From assembly GCA_949318235.1 (NCBI GenBank), contig OX439131.1, positions 33,913,430-33,977,429 of the forward strand: DNA of 64,000 nt, given 5' to 3'. The translations under genes were made by a program, and so were the position numbers. Source of the DNA: Ecdyonurus torrentis (lineage: Eukaryota; Arthropoda; Insecta; Ephemeroptera; Heptageniidae). Below the pieces are notes generated by a model that was not told the origin of the DNA, did not search any database, and saw only the letters and a program-made list of their open reading frames with translations. Below are positions 33,536-45,894 of this stretch, piece by piece. The number at the start of each line of letters is the position of its first letter. Within the stretch, counting starts at the first letter, position 1.

Positions 33536-33905
33536 TAGTATAATAAAATATTTTTTATTGTGAGGCCACAAAAAGTACAAGCCCACTAACTTGGTCCTCT
33601 TACATTACATAGTATATAATTTGCAAGAGTATTTTTAAATACATTATAATTCAAGTTTCAGTGATTTATATCCAATACATAATATATAATATAAATACTG
33701 AACCATATAGTATAGTAGATATCAAAACATTTTTTTCATACTTTTAAACGATTTCTTGTATTTTTGATTTAGTTTAAAAATTTTATTTATGTAATACAAA
33801 TAAAAAATATGATAAATTATTATTATGCACATAGCTGTATGATACACAGAATTTTACATTATAATTTAGCCTTATATTTGAAAATGTTTAAAATTACTTT
33901 ACAAC
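33536..33905 (-). mobile_element. Non-LTR retrotransposon 3' end (family B, copy 2) inserted in the foldback
   Basis: This segment is absent from the left arm. On the minus strand its 3' end reads AAGAGGACCAAGTTAGTGGG, then CTTGTACTTTTTGTGGCCTC and ACAATAAAAAATA, matching family B at 56047-56151 and 36162-36270. The upstream part of the insertion is AT-rich with no readable reverse-transcriptase segment, so it is probably all 3' untranslated region. The 63-codon minus frame at 33395-33586 is not real coding. Confidence 0.7.
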
Positions 33906-33936
33906 AATTTTGGACCTAAAAATGCCATTTTTTTTT

Positions 33937-35100
33937 AAGTGCTGCAGGGGTCCAAGGGTGTACCGTAGTGATCGGTAAAATACTCAAATCGTAATCGAGA
34001 ACCTAAAAAATTTATATAGATAAGTTTTAACTTAATTAAAACCTTTTCTAGTCCTTAGATTTCACATCAAATCATCTAACATGTTAGCATAGCACAGCAA
34101 GTAAGAGTTTTACTTTTTTTTTGGGGGGGGGGGGGGAAGAAAAGTCCCCCCTATTTATTTCAGCTGTGTTGTTTCAGCTAGGAATTATATAATTATACAT
34201 AGTATGAACCATTTCAATTTTATTTCATTGTTTATTTGCAATATTTGAGCTAGTTATTGTACTAATCCATCCAAGTTTACCTCTTCCTGGCATACTTCTG
34301 GCAACCCTGTGCTAAAATTTGGCAACGCTGCATTTTGAAAATTTTCATGGGCATGTAAAAAACATACCCAACACTTTTTGTATTTAACATTTTCCTCTAT
34401 CTTGGGTAGTTTTAGTGTAAAATATTAAAAACCCTTAATTTAGACTTTTGAGGGTCCTTTAGGGTCGGACGGGCTAAGGTAAAAATTAAGTATTGAGACT
34501 TAAAATAACTGCTAGGGTCTATAGTTCATGTGCACCAAGTTGCAATGCTTTAGAACTAATTTTCCGAGATTTGCGTAAGAATCCGTACTGTTTACATCAT
34601 GTACGTTTGGCATTAACTTCCTAGGCGCGGTACCTAAAATTTGAATTTCGCGCCATCTATTCATCTCATTTGCATAAGTATTGGAGGGTAGCATTTCAGC
34701 AACATTATTTTTAAGAATAATTAGTGTTAAAGTTTCTAGCTCTTGTCTATCAATGGTAAAAATTGATTTATTCGATGAAAAAGCTCACTTTCGAAAAAAC
34801 AATGGGCAGCCATTTTGTTTTTGGTGACGTCACAGTTTTGAAAAAAATTAGGGTGATGTAAAATTTAATTATAAACAACTTTTTATTCTTGCAAAATTTT
34901 CATAAAGTAGCTCTGAATGCCACAAAAAATTATTTTGTAATTTTATCCGAGGTCAAAGTTCAAAGGTCATTTTCACGAAAACGGCTCTGGCCCAAAAAAA
35001 TTTTTTTCGCTTAAATTGATTGTTACAGTCACCTCTATCATTCCTGAAAATTTCATGCTTTTGTCACCAAGTCCCGCTTTTTCCCCGTTGTTTCCCTGAC
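33937..35100 (-). repeat. Foldback right outer arm
   Basis: Near-perfect inverted copy of 30947-32119, with G14 at about 34123-34136 where the left arm has C12. Identity stops abruptly at 33937, at GTGCTGC just inside the arm. Confidence 0.92.
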
Positions 35101-35102
35101 TA

Positions 35103-35887
35103 TACACCATTGATAATATAAACATGGATAGCTAATATATTTTAAAATAATTTTAATTATTTATTGCAGTATGTCAACAGTTGTGGTACATTAAATAACA
35201 AAATGGTTTTCCCTTTCATTTAATCACATCAATTAAATTAAATACCATATAAATATATTTGTAATTTTTTTGTATATATTATTATTATTTAATTTTAAAA
35301 TATTATTTATAGTTTTTTATTTAAACACATTTAACAAGGATTTTAAATTAGTTAATTGGTAGATTTGCTCTCCACAGTAATTTCATTATTTTAAAATATA
35401 CAATAATAATTAAATTTAATAAAATATATTATTTTATTAAATATAATAACGAAGCATTAATCACATACATAAATACAATTGTAAATTTAAATATTATATT
35501 AAATACTAATGATATTTTTAATTATAATTAAATTTTATAAGTAGTATATATGTACATCATGTACTTAAAATATATAATGTAAAGTAGTAAAAAAATTAAT
35601 ATAAAAAAATATGTATACAAAGATGACTATTTATTATACTGTATAAAAAAATAAGATGGCAACACTTTTGAAAGTTGAATAAAATATATATATAAGAATT
35701 ATGGAATGTAAAATTTACATTTATATTACATTTCTCCTTTTTTTTTTTCCTTGTATAAATATTTTATATTGGTGTAGTTAATTTAAACGATACGTATGAA
35801 TTTAATATGTTTTTATATTCAATATTGTAATGTTTGGAGGTGCGATACAATGTTTTGTAGTATCGAGCAGCTGGGTTTGTATTTTGC
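35103..35887. other. AT-rich non-coding stretch
   Basis: Nothing recognisable. Confidence 0.65.
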
Positions 35888-35925
35888 TTTGTGTCCGACT
35901 TTTTGCCTACCTTGCAGGATACCTT
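35888..35925 (+). repeat. Dispersed motif E, copy 2
   Basis: TTTGTGTCCGACTTTTTGCC followed by TACCTTGCAGGATACC. Closely matches 36660-36697 and more weakly 27471-27505. It lies within a 75-codon frame (35796-36023) that I do not regard as a gene. Confidence 0.55.
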
Positions 35926-36161
35926 ACAAAAAAAGATACCTTGTGTATGGTGCTAGTAAGAGCTGCAGCATATATATATATATATATATAATACATTATG
36001 CTATATCTATATTTTATGTATGATTTAGTTCACGGCAGCGTGTTTTTTTTCTTTTAATGGACGTTTTACGTGATAATTTGTATGTAAATTTTGTATTGGG
36101 CTAAATAATATTCTATTGACAACTTTTAAATATGTGTATTGTATACGACTAAAATTATGTA

Positions 36162-36270
36162 ACACTCTGACAAGTGATTATTGTATTAAAAAAATAAAAA
36201 AAAGTCAAAGGACCATTTAAGTGGGTATGTACATTTTTTGTCCTCTTAATAAAATTCATTTATTATTAAT
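36162..36270 (+). mobile_element. Non-LTR retrotransposon 3' end (family B, copy 3)
   Basis: Shares ACTCTGACAAG with 56047-56057, then AAAGGACCATTTAAGTGGGT, ATGTACATTTTTTGTCCTCT and TAATAAAATTCATTTATTAT. The loop flanks are complementary (AGGAC and GTCCT). An internal A-rich tract (about 36187-36203) is an insertion relative to the other copies. Only the 3' end is present. Confidence 0.7.
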
Positions 36271-36494
36271 ATTTTTAAAAAATAAAAATGATATGAAAAC
36301 TAATATTAAAAAATTATTTTTTAAAAATCTGTAAAAATGTATCAATTTATTTTTTATTACTATTATGTATTCTCTTTACTTGTAAATCCACTTGCGAGTT
36401 GTTTCAATATTTTGTATTCATTTTCAATTTAATACATAATAGTATGTAGTATGATTTAAAAATATAAGTTAATACGACATGTGTACAAATATTA

Positions 36495-36565
36495 TAAACC
36501 GACCAATAAGGCTATGCCTTGGTTGGATTTTGTATTAATGATGTGGCTAAACAAATAAAAAAAAT
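36495..36565 (+). mobile_element. Possible retrotransposon 3' end with terminal hairpin
   Basis: AAACCGACCAATAAGGCTAT then GCCTTGGTTGGATTTTGTAT form a small hairpin (AAGGC/GCCTT, extended by CCAA/TTGG), followed by TGATGTGGCTAAACAAATAA and an A-run. Hairpin plus A-tail resembles the tail of the element at 63275-63819, but the sequence is different. Single copy, so tentative. Confidence 0.35.
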
Positions 36566-36659
36566 ATATATCAAAATATATACAAACAATTTTAATTACT
36601 TAAATGAAATGCTAGTTAAGCATTAAATTGATTCATGTTGTTTGAACGAGTCATTGTGA

Positions 36660-36697
36660 TTTGTGTCCGACTTCTTGCATACCTCCCAGGATACTTT
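36660..36697 (+). repeat. Dispersed motif E, copy 3
   Basis: TTTGTGTCCGACTTCTTGCA followed by TACCTCCCAGGATACTTTG. With 35888-35925 it forms a direct repeat about 770 bp apart, enclosing the family B stub and the hairpin tail. Confidence 0.55.
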
Positions 36698-37149
36698 GTC
36701 TAACGTGAAACTCGTACAATAATACGTACAATAATACTAATAAGTTTATTTAAGAAATATATAAGGCTATTTCATCCATATTGCTATAACATATAGAGCT
36801 ATTTTATTATCATGAGATTTAATATTCGTTTTAATTAAGTTAATGTCAGAATGTGTTAACGGAACTTTTAATTATTCGCCTTGTTAATTAAACTAACACA
36901 TTAACGCTATAATTATTTTGCTTATATAATTGTAATAATATTTTACTAATAAGATTTTGATAGTTATTTATTTAATTACATGTTTTATTTTCCCACGTAT
37001 AATTTAAATGTAAATTAATATTATTTCAAAGCTGATTACTTAAAGTAAATATTAAATTATATAAAAGTAAGTACTACAGTATACTATGAAATGAATGAAT
37101 GAATTAAATGTGTAATTATTTGGAAAGAGTTCATTTAGTTGTTAATTTG
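36698..37149. other. AT-rich non-coding stretch
   Basis: Nothing recognisable. Confidence 0.65.
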
Positions 37150-37566
37150 TAATGTTGCTTGGGGGTTTTGCTGTGGTATGCTCGGGTGCTTTCGTGTGAC
37201 CTCGGTATCTCATAGTTGTGGCGACTCCGCGACGCCGGCCGCTCCTTGCCGCTCTGTTTTTCTCAGTCGCGGATCTCACTCGTCCGCGTGCATCCAAAAC
37301 ATTTCACCCTAACTTTGTCTTCCGGCTGCCAGTTCTATCAACCTTAAACGTGTTAATACAAGTGTTAACACTGTGCCACGCCCCTTGGTGACTATTAACA
37401 ATATTATCCAAATAAAATGAATATATGAAATATAAATATATGCTTTATCAATTAATTTACTCTGAACTTAGTTGTTAAAATTGTGTATTAATTTTTTTTT
37501 ATTGTAACTGGAAGCTACTTTGACATATTGGTGAGCACACACAAAAAGGGCTTGCTGAAATTTGGT
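37150..37566 (+). other. GC-rich segment with LTR-like or first-exon-like features
   Basis: The 37150-37390 part is the most GC-rich non-repetitive stretch in the window (for example GCGACTCCGCGACGCCGGCC), with a CGCGGA/TCCGCG hairpin near 37268-37288. It is followed by an AATAAA at about 37412 and then TTTGACATATTGGTGAGCAC at about 37520-37540. A CA end followed closely by TGGTGAGC resembles an LTR terminus plus primer-binding site of a Gypsy-type retrotransposon. Alternatively, GAAATTTG then GTAAGT at about 37565 could be the donor of a 5' untranslated exon with a GC-rich promoter. No gag/pol sequence follows and no second LTR is seen. Which reading is right cannot be settled here. Confidence 0.3.
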
Positions 37567-38340
37567 AAGTTCGCGTTTATATCCTATTTACATTAAACTT
37601 TTTTACTCATCTATGTTTACAATTCACGTCTGAAAATACCAATAACTAAAGCAGATGTCACTACAGAGCAAAATAATAATAAAACTTATTGCATATAAAA
37701 ATATATATATTTAGAATACTTTGTCACATATTTTATATAAAATTAAATGAATTTATCTGTAAGAAAAATTTTATTAGTTGATTTAATGAATCAATCAATT
37801 TTTTTGTTACACTAAAAAAGCTTTTATTATTGTTATTTAAACAACTTTTAGCATTAAAATAGTCATTAAAACGAGTTTGTAATGGATTCTTTAGTAATTG
37901 TAAGAAAAATAACACCGTAGTTTACTGATAAAATATAAAAGTTTTAAAAGTCAATAATTACGTAAAAATTGTAATCATCAGTTAAAACTTTTATTGTTAG
38001 CTTAAAAGTTGTTTTAGAAACAATAGGCAAAGATTCGTGCATTGAAATCTTAACTTTTTAATAACTTATTCAACATGGGTAAAAATATATATTCATAAGA
38101 GTGTGTGTAATATTATGTAAAACTTTAGTAAGTACAACGTGATATTTGTAAATACGAGAAACTTTATTTTAACACTTAAAAAAACTACTTGGTGAACAAT
38201 ATTTATATTAATACACATTATTTTACATTGAGCTCATTCACCCATAAAAATTAATGTACTTTACATTTTAAGCAGTAATACAAGTGATTTTGCTTACTAT
38301 TATAATTATTATTTTAAATTTAAGTTGTCAATACCAATGT
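37567..38340. other. AT-rich non-coding stretch
   Basis: Nothing recognisable. Confidence 0.65.
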
Positions 38341-38390
38341 TTTTTGTAACATGTAATGTTGCTATGAACTGCCTGGGTCAAAAAAAAAAA
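38341..38390 (+). mobile_element. Non-LTR retrotransposon 3' tail (family C, copy 3)
   Basis: TGTAACATGTAATGTTGCTA then TGAACTGCCTGGGTC and 11 A's. Matches copies at 2528-2565 and 5533-5576; the direct A-run supports a retroposed 3' end. Confidence 0.6.
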
Positions 38391-39739
38391 CTATTTCTAT
38401 CTTTTCGTAGTTTAGAATGGATAGAAATAGTGCAACTTTTTTAAGAACATAATTTTTTATCAAGAAGTCATTATAATGATTATGTTTTTTTACTGACCTG
38501 GAAAAAAAAGAAAAAATAAACTGTATTGAGATAAAACACTACGTGCATGAAAGTGTGCTTGCATTGTAAACTTTACTGTATATGATTGCATATGAAATAA
38601 TGTAATATATGAAAGAGTTATCATTAAAATAAATTTCAATATCCAATCATTAAAATCCTGATTGATATTTTCTAAAACAAAATCAAGTGAATATTGGAGT
38701 TATATTATTAAGTCGTATAAGTTTTGATTATATTTATAAAAATATATCAAAAAAAAAATTTAAAAGTGAAAAGAAAAGAATATTTTCAAAAATCATGAAG
38801 TACAATCACGAATTTACAGTACAACGTGTAAATGTTTCTGACACAAAACTTGACAAAACATGTACGATCATTACTAGACATTGCTAAATCATTCTTTCCT
38901 TCAATCCTTCAAAGTCAAAACAGTAATAATAGAGACTTTTTTTCTTTGTCACGTTTTGTGGTCTTTTTGCATTCTTTTTTCCATTGACTTTAACAATTTT
39001 TTTTTTTTTTACGTTACTTTCATCACTCTATGTCTTTTAAATTATCTTCAGATATATTCTTTTGCTGTGATAGAACTGGGATTTCAATTTTTCAAAAGTC
39101 GGTAAGAAAATCTCTTAGCATAAACGAAATTTTAAGAAAAGAAAAAAATGTGAGGAGAAAACGAATGAAGAAAACTACTTAAAAAAGTTGAAGACAAGTA
39201 GGAATATTGTTATGTAACTTTATCAATTGTCAATTTAAAGCAATATATAGAACTATTATATAAAGAAAGGAAGACAATTTTGTTACTTTTACAAAATTTC
39301 ATTCAACATTTTAACAGAACAAGAAATTTTGTAAAGTGAAAAGCTATGTAAAAAGTTTGTACAAATGAAGCATCTTATTTGTGCATGATTCTAGAAAATT
39401 TAAGACACTAATTTTTATTCTTCTGTTTCTTTCCAATTATCATAATACAGTACTTACTTATTTTTTTAAGTACATACTCATTATACGTTTTCTGTAAACC
39501 ATTGTGTATTTTTACTATTATTATTATTTTTTAAATCTCAAGACCAACGGTGTCAGTCTCTAGAGTAGAAATAATTAAGTTAAATAAGAATAATTACAGA
39601 GACTTTATTTAATACCTCAATATCTTTTTACTTCGTATCTTGTTAAAATACAAAACTTTATTTGTCTTTCATACAATTATCTTTTCTAATTTCATCTCAA
39701 ACATTTTCTTAATTAAACAACTTATTGTGAGTAGTATGA
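38391..39739. other. AT-rich non-coding stretch
   Basis: No recognisable gene. Open frames at 38687-38887 and 38881-39105 have background composition. Confidence 0.6.
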
Positions 39740-40123
39740 GAACTTATATATTTGCATCGTTTATTTAAACAAAAACTTGGGCTTTGTAAATACTTTTTTC
39801 ATATTCATGTCTCTTCCTTTGCTTGTTTAAATAATACTTCTTTATTTATATACCTTGCGGTTATCGATAATTTCCTTGATAATGATATATCTATCTTGTT
39901 TAAAGATATCGTTTTCATTTCAATTCTAATAATTATTCCTTCATATAACGATCCTGTTTTAGTAGATATTTTATTAAATATACGTAACAAAACATATAAA
40001 TTTCTTTGTCATTATCTATCTATTGAACAAGTAAAAGTAGTACATAACGCGCTGAAAATTGACTTTATTCAACCAAGTCTAAGAAACTTGCCATTCAATC
40101 TTGACTTTCTAACTACTGTGTGA
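39740..40123 (+). other. Unassigned 127-codon open frame, no ATG near its start
   Basis: The frame opens after TGA at 39737-39739 and ends with TGA at 40121-40123. It has no ATG near its start; the first start-like codon is TTG at 39752. The second half includes DPVLVDILLNIRNKTYKFLC, then HYLSIEQVKVVHNALKIDF and IQPSLRNLPFNLDF. An open frame this long is uncommon in such AT-rich DNA, but the residues are mostly Leu, Ile, Phe, Asn and Lys. The product is not recognised. It could be part of a decayed mobile element or chance. Confidence 0.2.
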
Positions 40124-40219
40124 GATGCATATTCTTAACCAACTGCATAATAAAACTATACATAGAGTTTATAGAACTACATTTAAAAAAAAAAGCGCAA
40201 AGAGCAATTCACTATAAAA

Positions 40220-40222
<3 letters not shown>

Positions 40223-40303
<81 letters not shown>
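40223..40303. repeat. (CT)n microsatellite
   Basis: About 80 bp of CT dinucleotides, becoming imperfect at the 3' end. Confidence 0.97.
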
Positions 40304-40312
<9 letters not shown>

Positions 40313-40467
40313 TCTCTGACTGATTTTTTTCTTATTTAAAGAAAGACCAAAAATTCATAGCACAATAATCCAAGAAAAAGGCAACTTCCTGTGAAAACAT
40401 TTTTCAAGTGACCAACCGAGTAGATATGCTTTATGTCTACACTATACACAGTATGTGTGTTTATATA

Positions 40468-41700
<1,233 letters not shown>

Positions 41701-41985
41701 CTAATGTTTTGCTTTCATTCTGTGTTTTGTTAGGTAACAAGGAAATGTTGAATAACAGTCAGTTCCTGTTTTTTCTTGTGACTGTCTCTCAGGGGATGAA
41801 GTTGACAGTAAGCCGTGTGTTGGTTGCAAGATTTCTTTTCTTAATTCTTCATAGAAACACAACAAGACACTTTCATATTTATATATGACAACAAACGTAT
41901 CTTTTCTAAATCCACATACCATTGTTTGTAAACATTTTATTTCGAGGTAAATTGAGAACAAGACTGAACTTTTGACTTCATTCAA
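41701..41985 (-). other. Unassigned 94-codon open frame (minus strand)
   Basis: The minus frame runs from a TTG at 41985 (two codons after an in-frame TGA) to TAG at 41701. The first internal ATG starts MVCGFRKDTFVVIYKYESVL, followed by LCFYEELRKEILQPTHGLLS and TSSPERQSQEKTGTDCYSTF. The C-terminal half is polar and mixed in composition, more protein-like than most frames here. No domain is recognised, no signal peptide or poly(A) signal stands out, and there is no clear splice border. It might be an exon, a decayed transposon fragment or chance. Confidence 0.22.
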
Positions 41986-42922
41986 ATTTCAAATAAAAAA
42001 ATAAAAGTACACATGCAAAATTTCTCATACCATATTCTTTCCTCAAATAAAACTGTATGATACTTCGAATGTTAAAAAGATGCATGTATATAATTGAAGA
42101 AAAATTAAAATAATATTAAAAATAAATATAGATAAGTATTACTTTGATGCTATGTGATTAATTTAAGCTAAATATTAGCCTTTCGTAGTAATTTATTTTA
42201 AGTTTCATTCATTACTTTAATAAATCAAAGTAATCACTAGAGTACACACCTTTATAAAAAAAAAGTATATATTTTTTTTGCTAGCTTATTGCTTTTAAAG
42301 GTTGATGTATCATTTGAAATATTGACGACGATGATTCATTCATTTGTCAGTTCTCGTCTCTTACTTTTGATATTCAAATCGTGCAAGGTTTTTGCAAAAG
42401 ATATAACTAAGGAGCATTGGCTGTTTGCCAAATCACCTTGCTTCCTTTAGGGACAGGGAATTCTGCCCCTTTTACAGTGTGTATCGACTTATTCAAAACT
42501 TGTGATATTTTGTTATAACTATACGGACTTTAAATAGTGCGAACTTTAAGTATAAATAAACCATTTTGATGAATATCAGGTATAAAAAAAGTTTCGTTGG
42601 ATTTGAATTTTTTACTTTATTATTTAAATATTTCTAATTTTCAATTGGATGAAGAAAAAAAATAATAAAATTTGTTGTAATATTTTCTTTTTTAAGAATG
42701 TATGGAAAATTAGCGCGTTTTTTTTTCTAACTTATCCACCCAACGAATTAAGCAATGATTTAAATTATTGGTACTTTCATAAGAGTATTCTAAAATAATT
42801 TATTATTATTTTCAAACTGTTACAAGAGTTTTCTGTACTAAGGAAATTTTTATTCCAATGTAACATCTCTTATTTTCTCTCTTTCTCTGCAACTCGATGA
42901 TAAAGTAATAGAATAAGGACAG
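41986..42922. other. AT-rich non-coding stretch
   Basis: Nothing recognisable. It ends in a pyrimidine-rich tract at about 42865-42893, just before the candidate exon. Confidence 0.6.
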
Positions 42923-42982
42923 TTGACAAGGTATTCCAAGCAGTGCCAAGATATGCTAATTTGCTTGTCGTATGTGGTTTTC
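42923..42982 (+). other. Candidate internal exon (plus strand), unassigned
   Basis: A pyrimidine tract (TCTCTTATTTTCTCTCTTTC at about 42867-42886) precedes GGACAG ending at 42922. The next 60 bases read DKVFQAVPRYANLLVVCGF in the frame that continues from the AG, followed by GTAAGT at 42983, a consensus donor. The length is a multiple of three with phase 2 at both ends. The open frame also continues through the donor to 43131, so the exon interpretation rests on splice consensus and composition only. Confidence 0.2.
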
Positions 42983-43410
42983 GTAAGTGTAATGTATGTA
43001 ACATCTCTTACAATGCTTTCTGCATACAATATTATGTCACATACGCAAAACGACTTTACGAGCCTATAAGTTACATTTATGTTGCCAAAATCAATGCTTC
43101 TGTAAAAGAAAAATGTGATAATGTAAAATAAAAACTTATTTCAATGAAGAGCTCTTACCAAGAGGGAACAATTTTATTGGATTTTTCAATAACTTTTCCC
43201 GTTAAAAAAAATCATTCATGTAAATTACATATGCATATTTTAGTATTTTAGTCAAAAGCAATAATATTTTATCATATTTTGTTTCTCTAAATAAATTCTT
43301 ATGTATTTTCAATCTGATCAATGTCGTATTTTGTTATTGAAAAAAAGAATATAATATGTAACGCACGCATTGGCTGATATGCATTGACAAAGTAATGAAA
43401 TATTTAAATT

Positions 43411-43411
<1 letters not shown>

Positions 43412-43476
<65 letters not shown>
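43412..43476. repeat. (CT)n microsatellite
   Basis: About 65 bp of pure CT dinucleotides. Confidence 0.97.
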
Positions 43477-43479
<3 letters not shown>

Positions 43480-44597
43480 GTAAATAATAAATAAATGCAG
43501 AGTATTTTCTAAAAAAAAAAAGTTTGAAAAAATAAAGACATAAAGATATCTTGGCCCATTTTGTCCCAAATAAAATAATATATCGTTGAATTTTTTCCAG
43601 AGAAAATTAAGATAAATAATTTGAATAATACTTTTCTATTTGGAAGCTAGAATTTTTTCATTTCTCATATACAATATTATAACTATAATTATCTTCATAT
43701 TTTATTGCCATTACTTTGCAGAACAAAAGTTAGTTTGATACATTGAAGTAATTATGTTTCCAGTTATTTCAATATGCAGTGATATGTATTTTTTTTTAAA
43801 ATATCTTTATAGCATTTCATAATATTCAAACATAAAATCAAGTCATAAATAATGTAAATTTTTTTTCAATTTCTATTTGATGTCTCTTTTGCTTACACCT
43901 GTTACTTATTATGAAGTTTTTTACTTTTATAAGTTTTTATTATTTAAATAAAAATCTTTGAAATATATTTATATGCAGTATGAACGATTATTATTATTTT
44001 TAATTAAAATATGTTTTAAAGACAATATATTTTCTTACAGCTAGTTTTAAAAGACAATTTTGCTCTGAAATTTACAAGAAAATTCCCAAGGTACAAAAAG
44101 AAATCATCCTACGATCCTTTTTCGTCCCTTGCGTTTTATATTACTTTTTTTTTTATCGAAAACCGATTTGCAAGGTTTTGATTTGTGTTTTGTGTTTTTA
44201 TCCACTTGTTCTCTTGTGTCAGCGTTGATCGTATAAAAAATTTTCCCCGAGGCTTCAGTTTTTTCAATATTTTAATTTTTATCAATAAAAAAATATTAAG
44301 CAACAATCATTTATAACAGACAAAGCTTTAACATTCGGGGAATAAAAAAAAATGTATTTTTTTTTATTAATATTTGATATATAAATAATTAAAATTTCTT
44401 TTTCTATATCTATAAGGCCATATAATAATTTTTTATAAGCTGAAATCCTTTTCAGTTAATTACTTTTTTGTCTTTTTTCTCTCATCTCGTTAATTATCAG
44501 AATTAAATTATGAAAATATTAAAAGAAATTTTATTTCTGTAGGAATATAATATTATTTATTTAATTTCTTTACATCGTTTTAATTGAACTTTTAATA
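43477..44597. other. AT-rich non-coding stretch
   Basis: Nothing recognisable. Confidence 0.65.

Positions 44598-44671
<74 letters not shown>
44598..44671. repeat. (GA)n microsatellite
   Basis: About 73 bp of GA dinucleotides with one C interruption. It faces a CT array 175 bp away (44848-44932), so the pair could form an inverted repeat. Confidence 0.97.
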
Positions 44672-44673
<2 letters not shown>

Positions 44674-44843
44674 AAAAAAGGGAAAGAGTTCAGCATTAAA
44701 AGTTTTTAATTAACTTTGTTTTCAGTGTTACTCTGCGTTGTTTCACATTGAATCCGCCTTTATGTCTTTTGTTTCTTTATTTTATTGGCTTACTGGATAA
44801 GATTGGCTAGATTGTAAAGCTCACAGTTTGCAATTTCGTTTTC

Positions 44844-44847
<4 letters not shown>

Positions 44848-44932
<85 letters not shown>
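44848..44932. repeat. (CT)n microsatellite
   Basis: About 85 bp of CT dinucleotides, complementary to the GA array upstream. Confidence 0.97.
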
Positions 44933-44934
<2 letters not shown>

Positions 44935-45894
44935 GTTCTTATGTATTACTCAACTTTTGCAGATTTAGACAATAATACTTTTCTATTCCAATAGCTAGAC
45001 TATTGGAAAACACCCGAAAACAAATATATAGTACAATAAAACTATTTCTATTGCTACTGTAATAAGAATAAAAAATTTAATAAATGCACATCATATAATT
45101 TTAGTCATAAATCTCAATATTAGTAATAAATAATAAATTTTATTACAAAATACATTAATATTAATTAAATAGTTGACAAGTGGTATATAATAAATAACTT
45201 AATTATCTTAATATTGACAGGATTTATTTAAGTTAATATAATATGTTATTAAATAATTAAATGCGTTACAGTATTTTTGTTTTTTAGCTTGTAAATTTCA
45301 ACTTTAATATTATGCAAGTTTATATGTAAAATGTATATTAAATATGGCAAAGTTATTAGAGTATAAAGATAAAGTTTAGTATAGGATTAAGTTTAAAACG
45401 TATATATAGTATGAAAATAGATTATGCGGGATGACGCTCACTTATATCAGAGTTTATGCAACATATTATACATAGCATAGGATAAAGTTGTTGCATATAT
45501 AGTAAGTATAACAAGATGCTACTGAAAGAAGAGTCATCCCCACCTTCTATGTTTTCACATAAAATTTATGATAATAATAATAGTGGTGTAGAAAGAAATA
45601 ATATTTCGCATATAATTTAAAACAAAAAACATACAACGAAGAAAATTGTATTATAAATAAATGTATATGTATAGGGAGAGAGAGAGATGGTTAATTACAA
45701 TTCTCATTATGAATGATAATATAAATTATAACATAAAACAGTCACTATATACAAGTTATAATATATTATATTACATAATATTTTATACAATGTTTCAGTA
45801 TTATTTTATAGAGGGTTATAATAATTATTGTTTTCAAATTAAATAAAACTTTACTATTATCTTATTTAAGTTAGATTAAAATTTTGATGTGGAT
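44933..45894. other. AT-rich non-coding stretch
   Basis: Nothing recognisable. Confidence 0.65.

Larger units (their letters stand above)
30947..35100. mobile_element. 4.15 kb foldback transposable element
   Basis: The left end GTCAGGGAAACAA and right end TTGTTTCCCTGAC are inverted copies, with TA immediately outside each (30945-30946 and 35101-35102). The outer arms, 30947-32119 and 33937-35100, are nearly identical: I count only about four substitutions plus small indels and homopolymer differences in 1.17 kb. The inner arms, about 32190-32630 and 33118-33535, are also inverted copies but carry many substitutions and indels. The centre holds a separate palindromic MITE, and the right arm alone carries a retrotransposon stub. 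No transposase is evident. The identical 60-codon frames in the two arms (31363-31545 and 34512-34694) only reflect arm identity. The superfamily is unassigned; the TA junction is compatible with Tc1/mariner-type insertion. Confidence 0.9.

Noticed and set aside
36840..36915. GTTAATG/TGTTAAC-rich patch as a palindromic element
   Set aside because: Only short, scattered AT-rich matches, as expected by chance in this composition.
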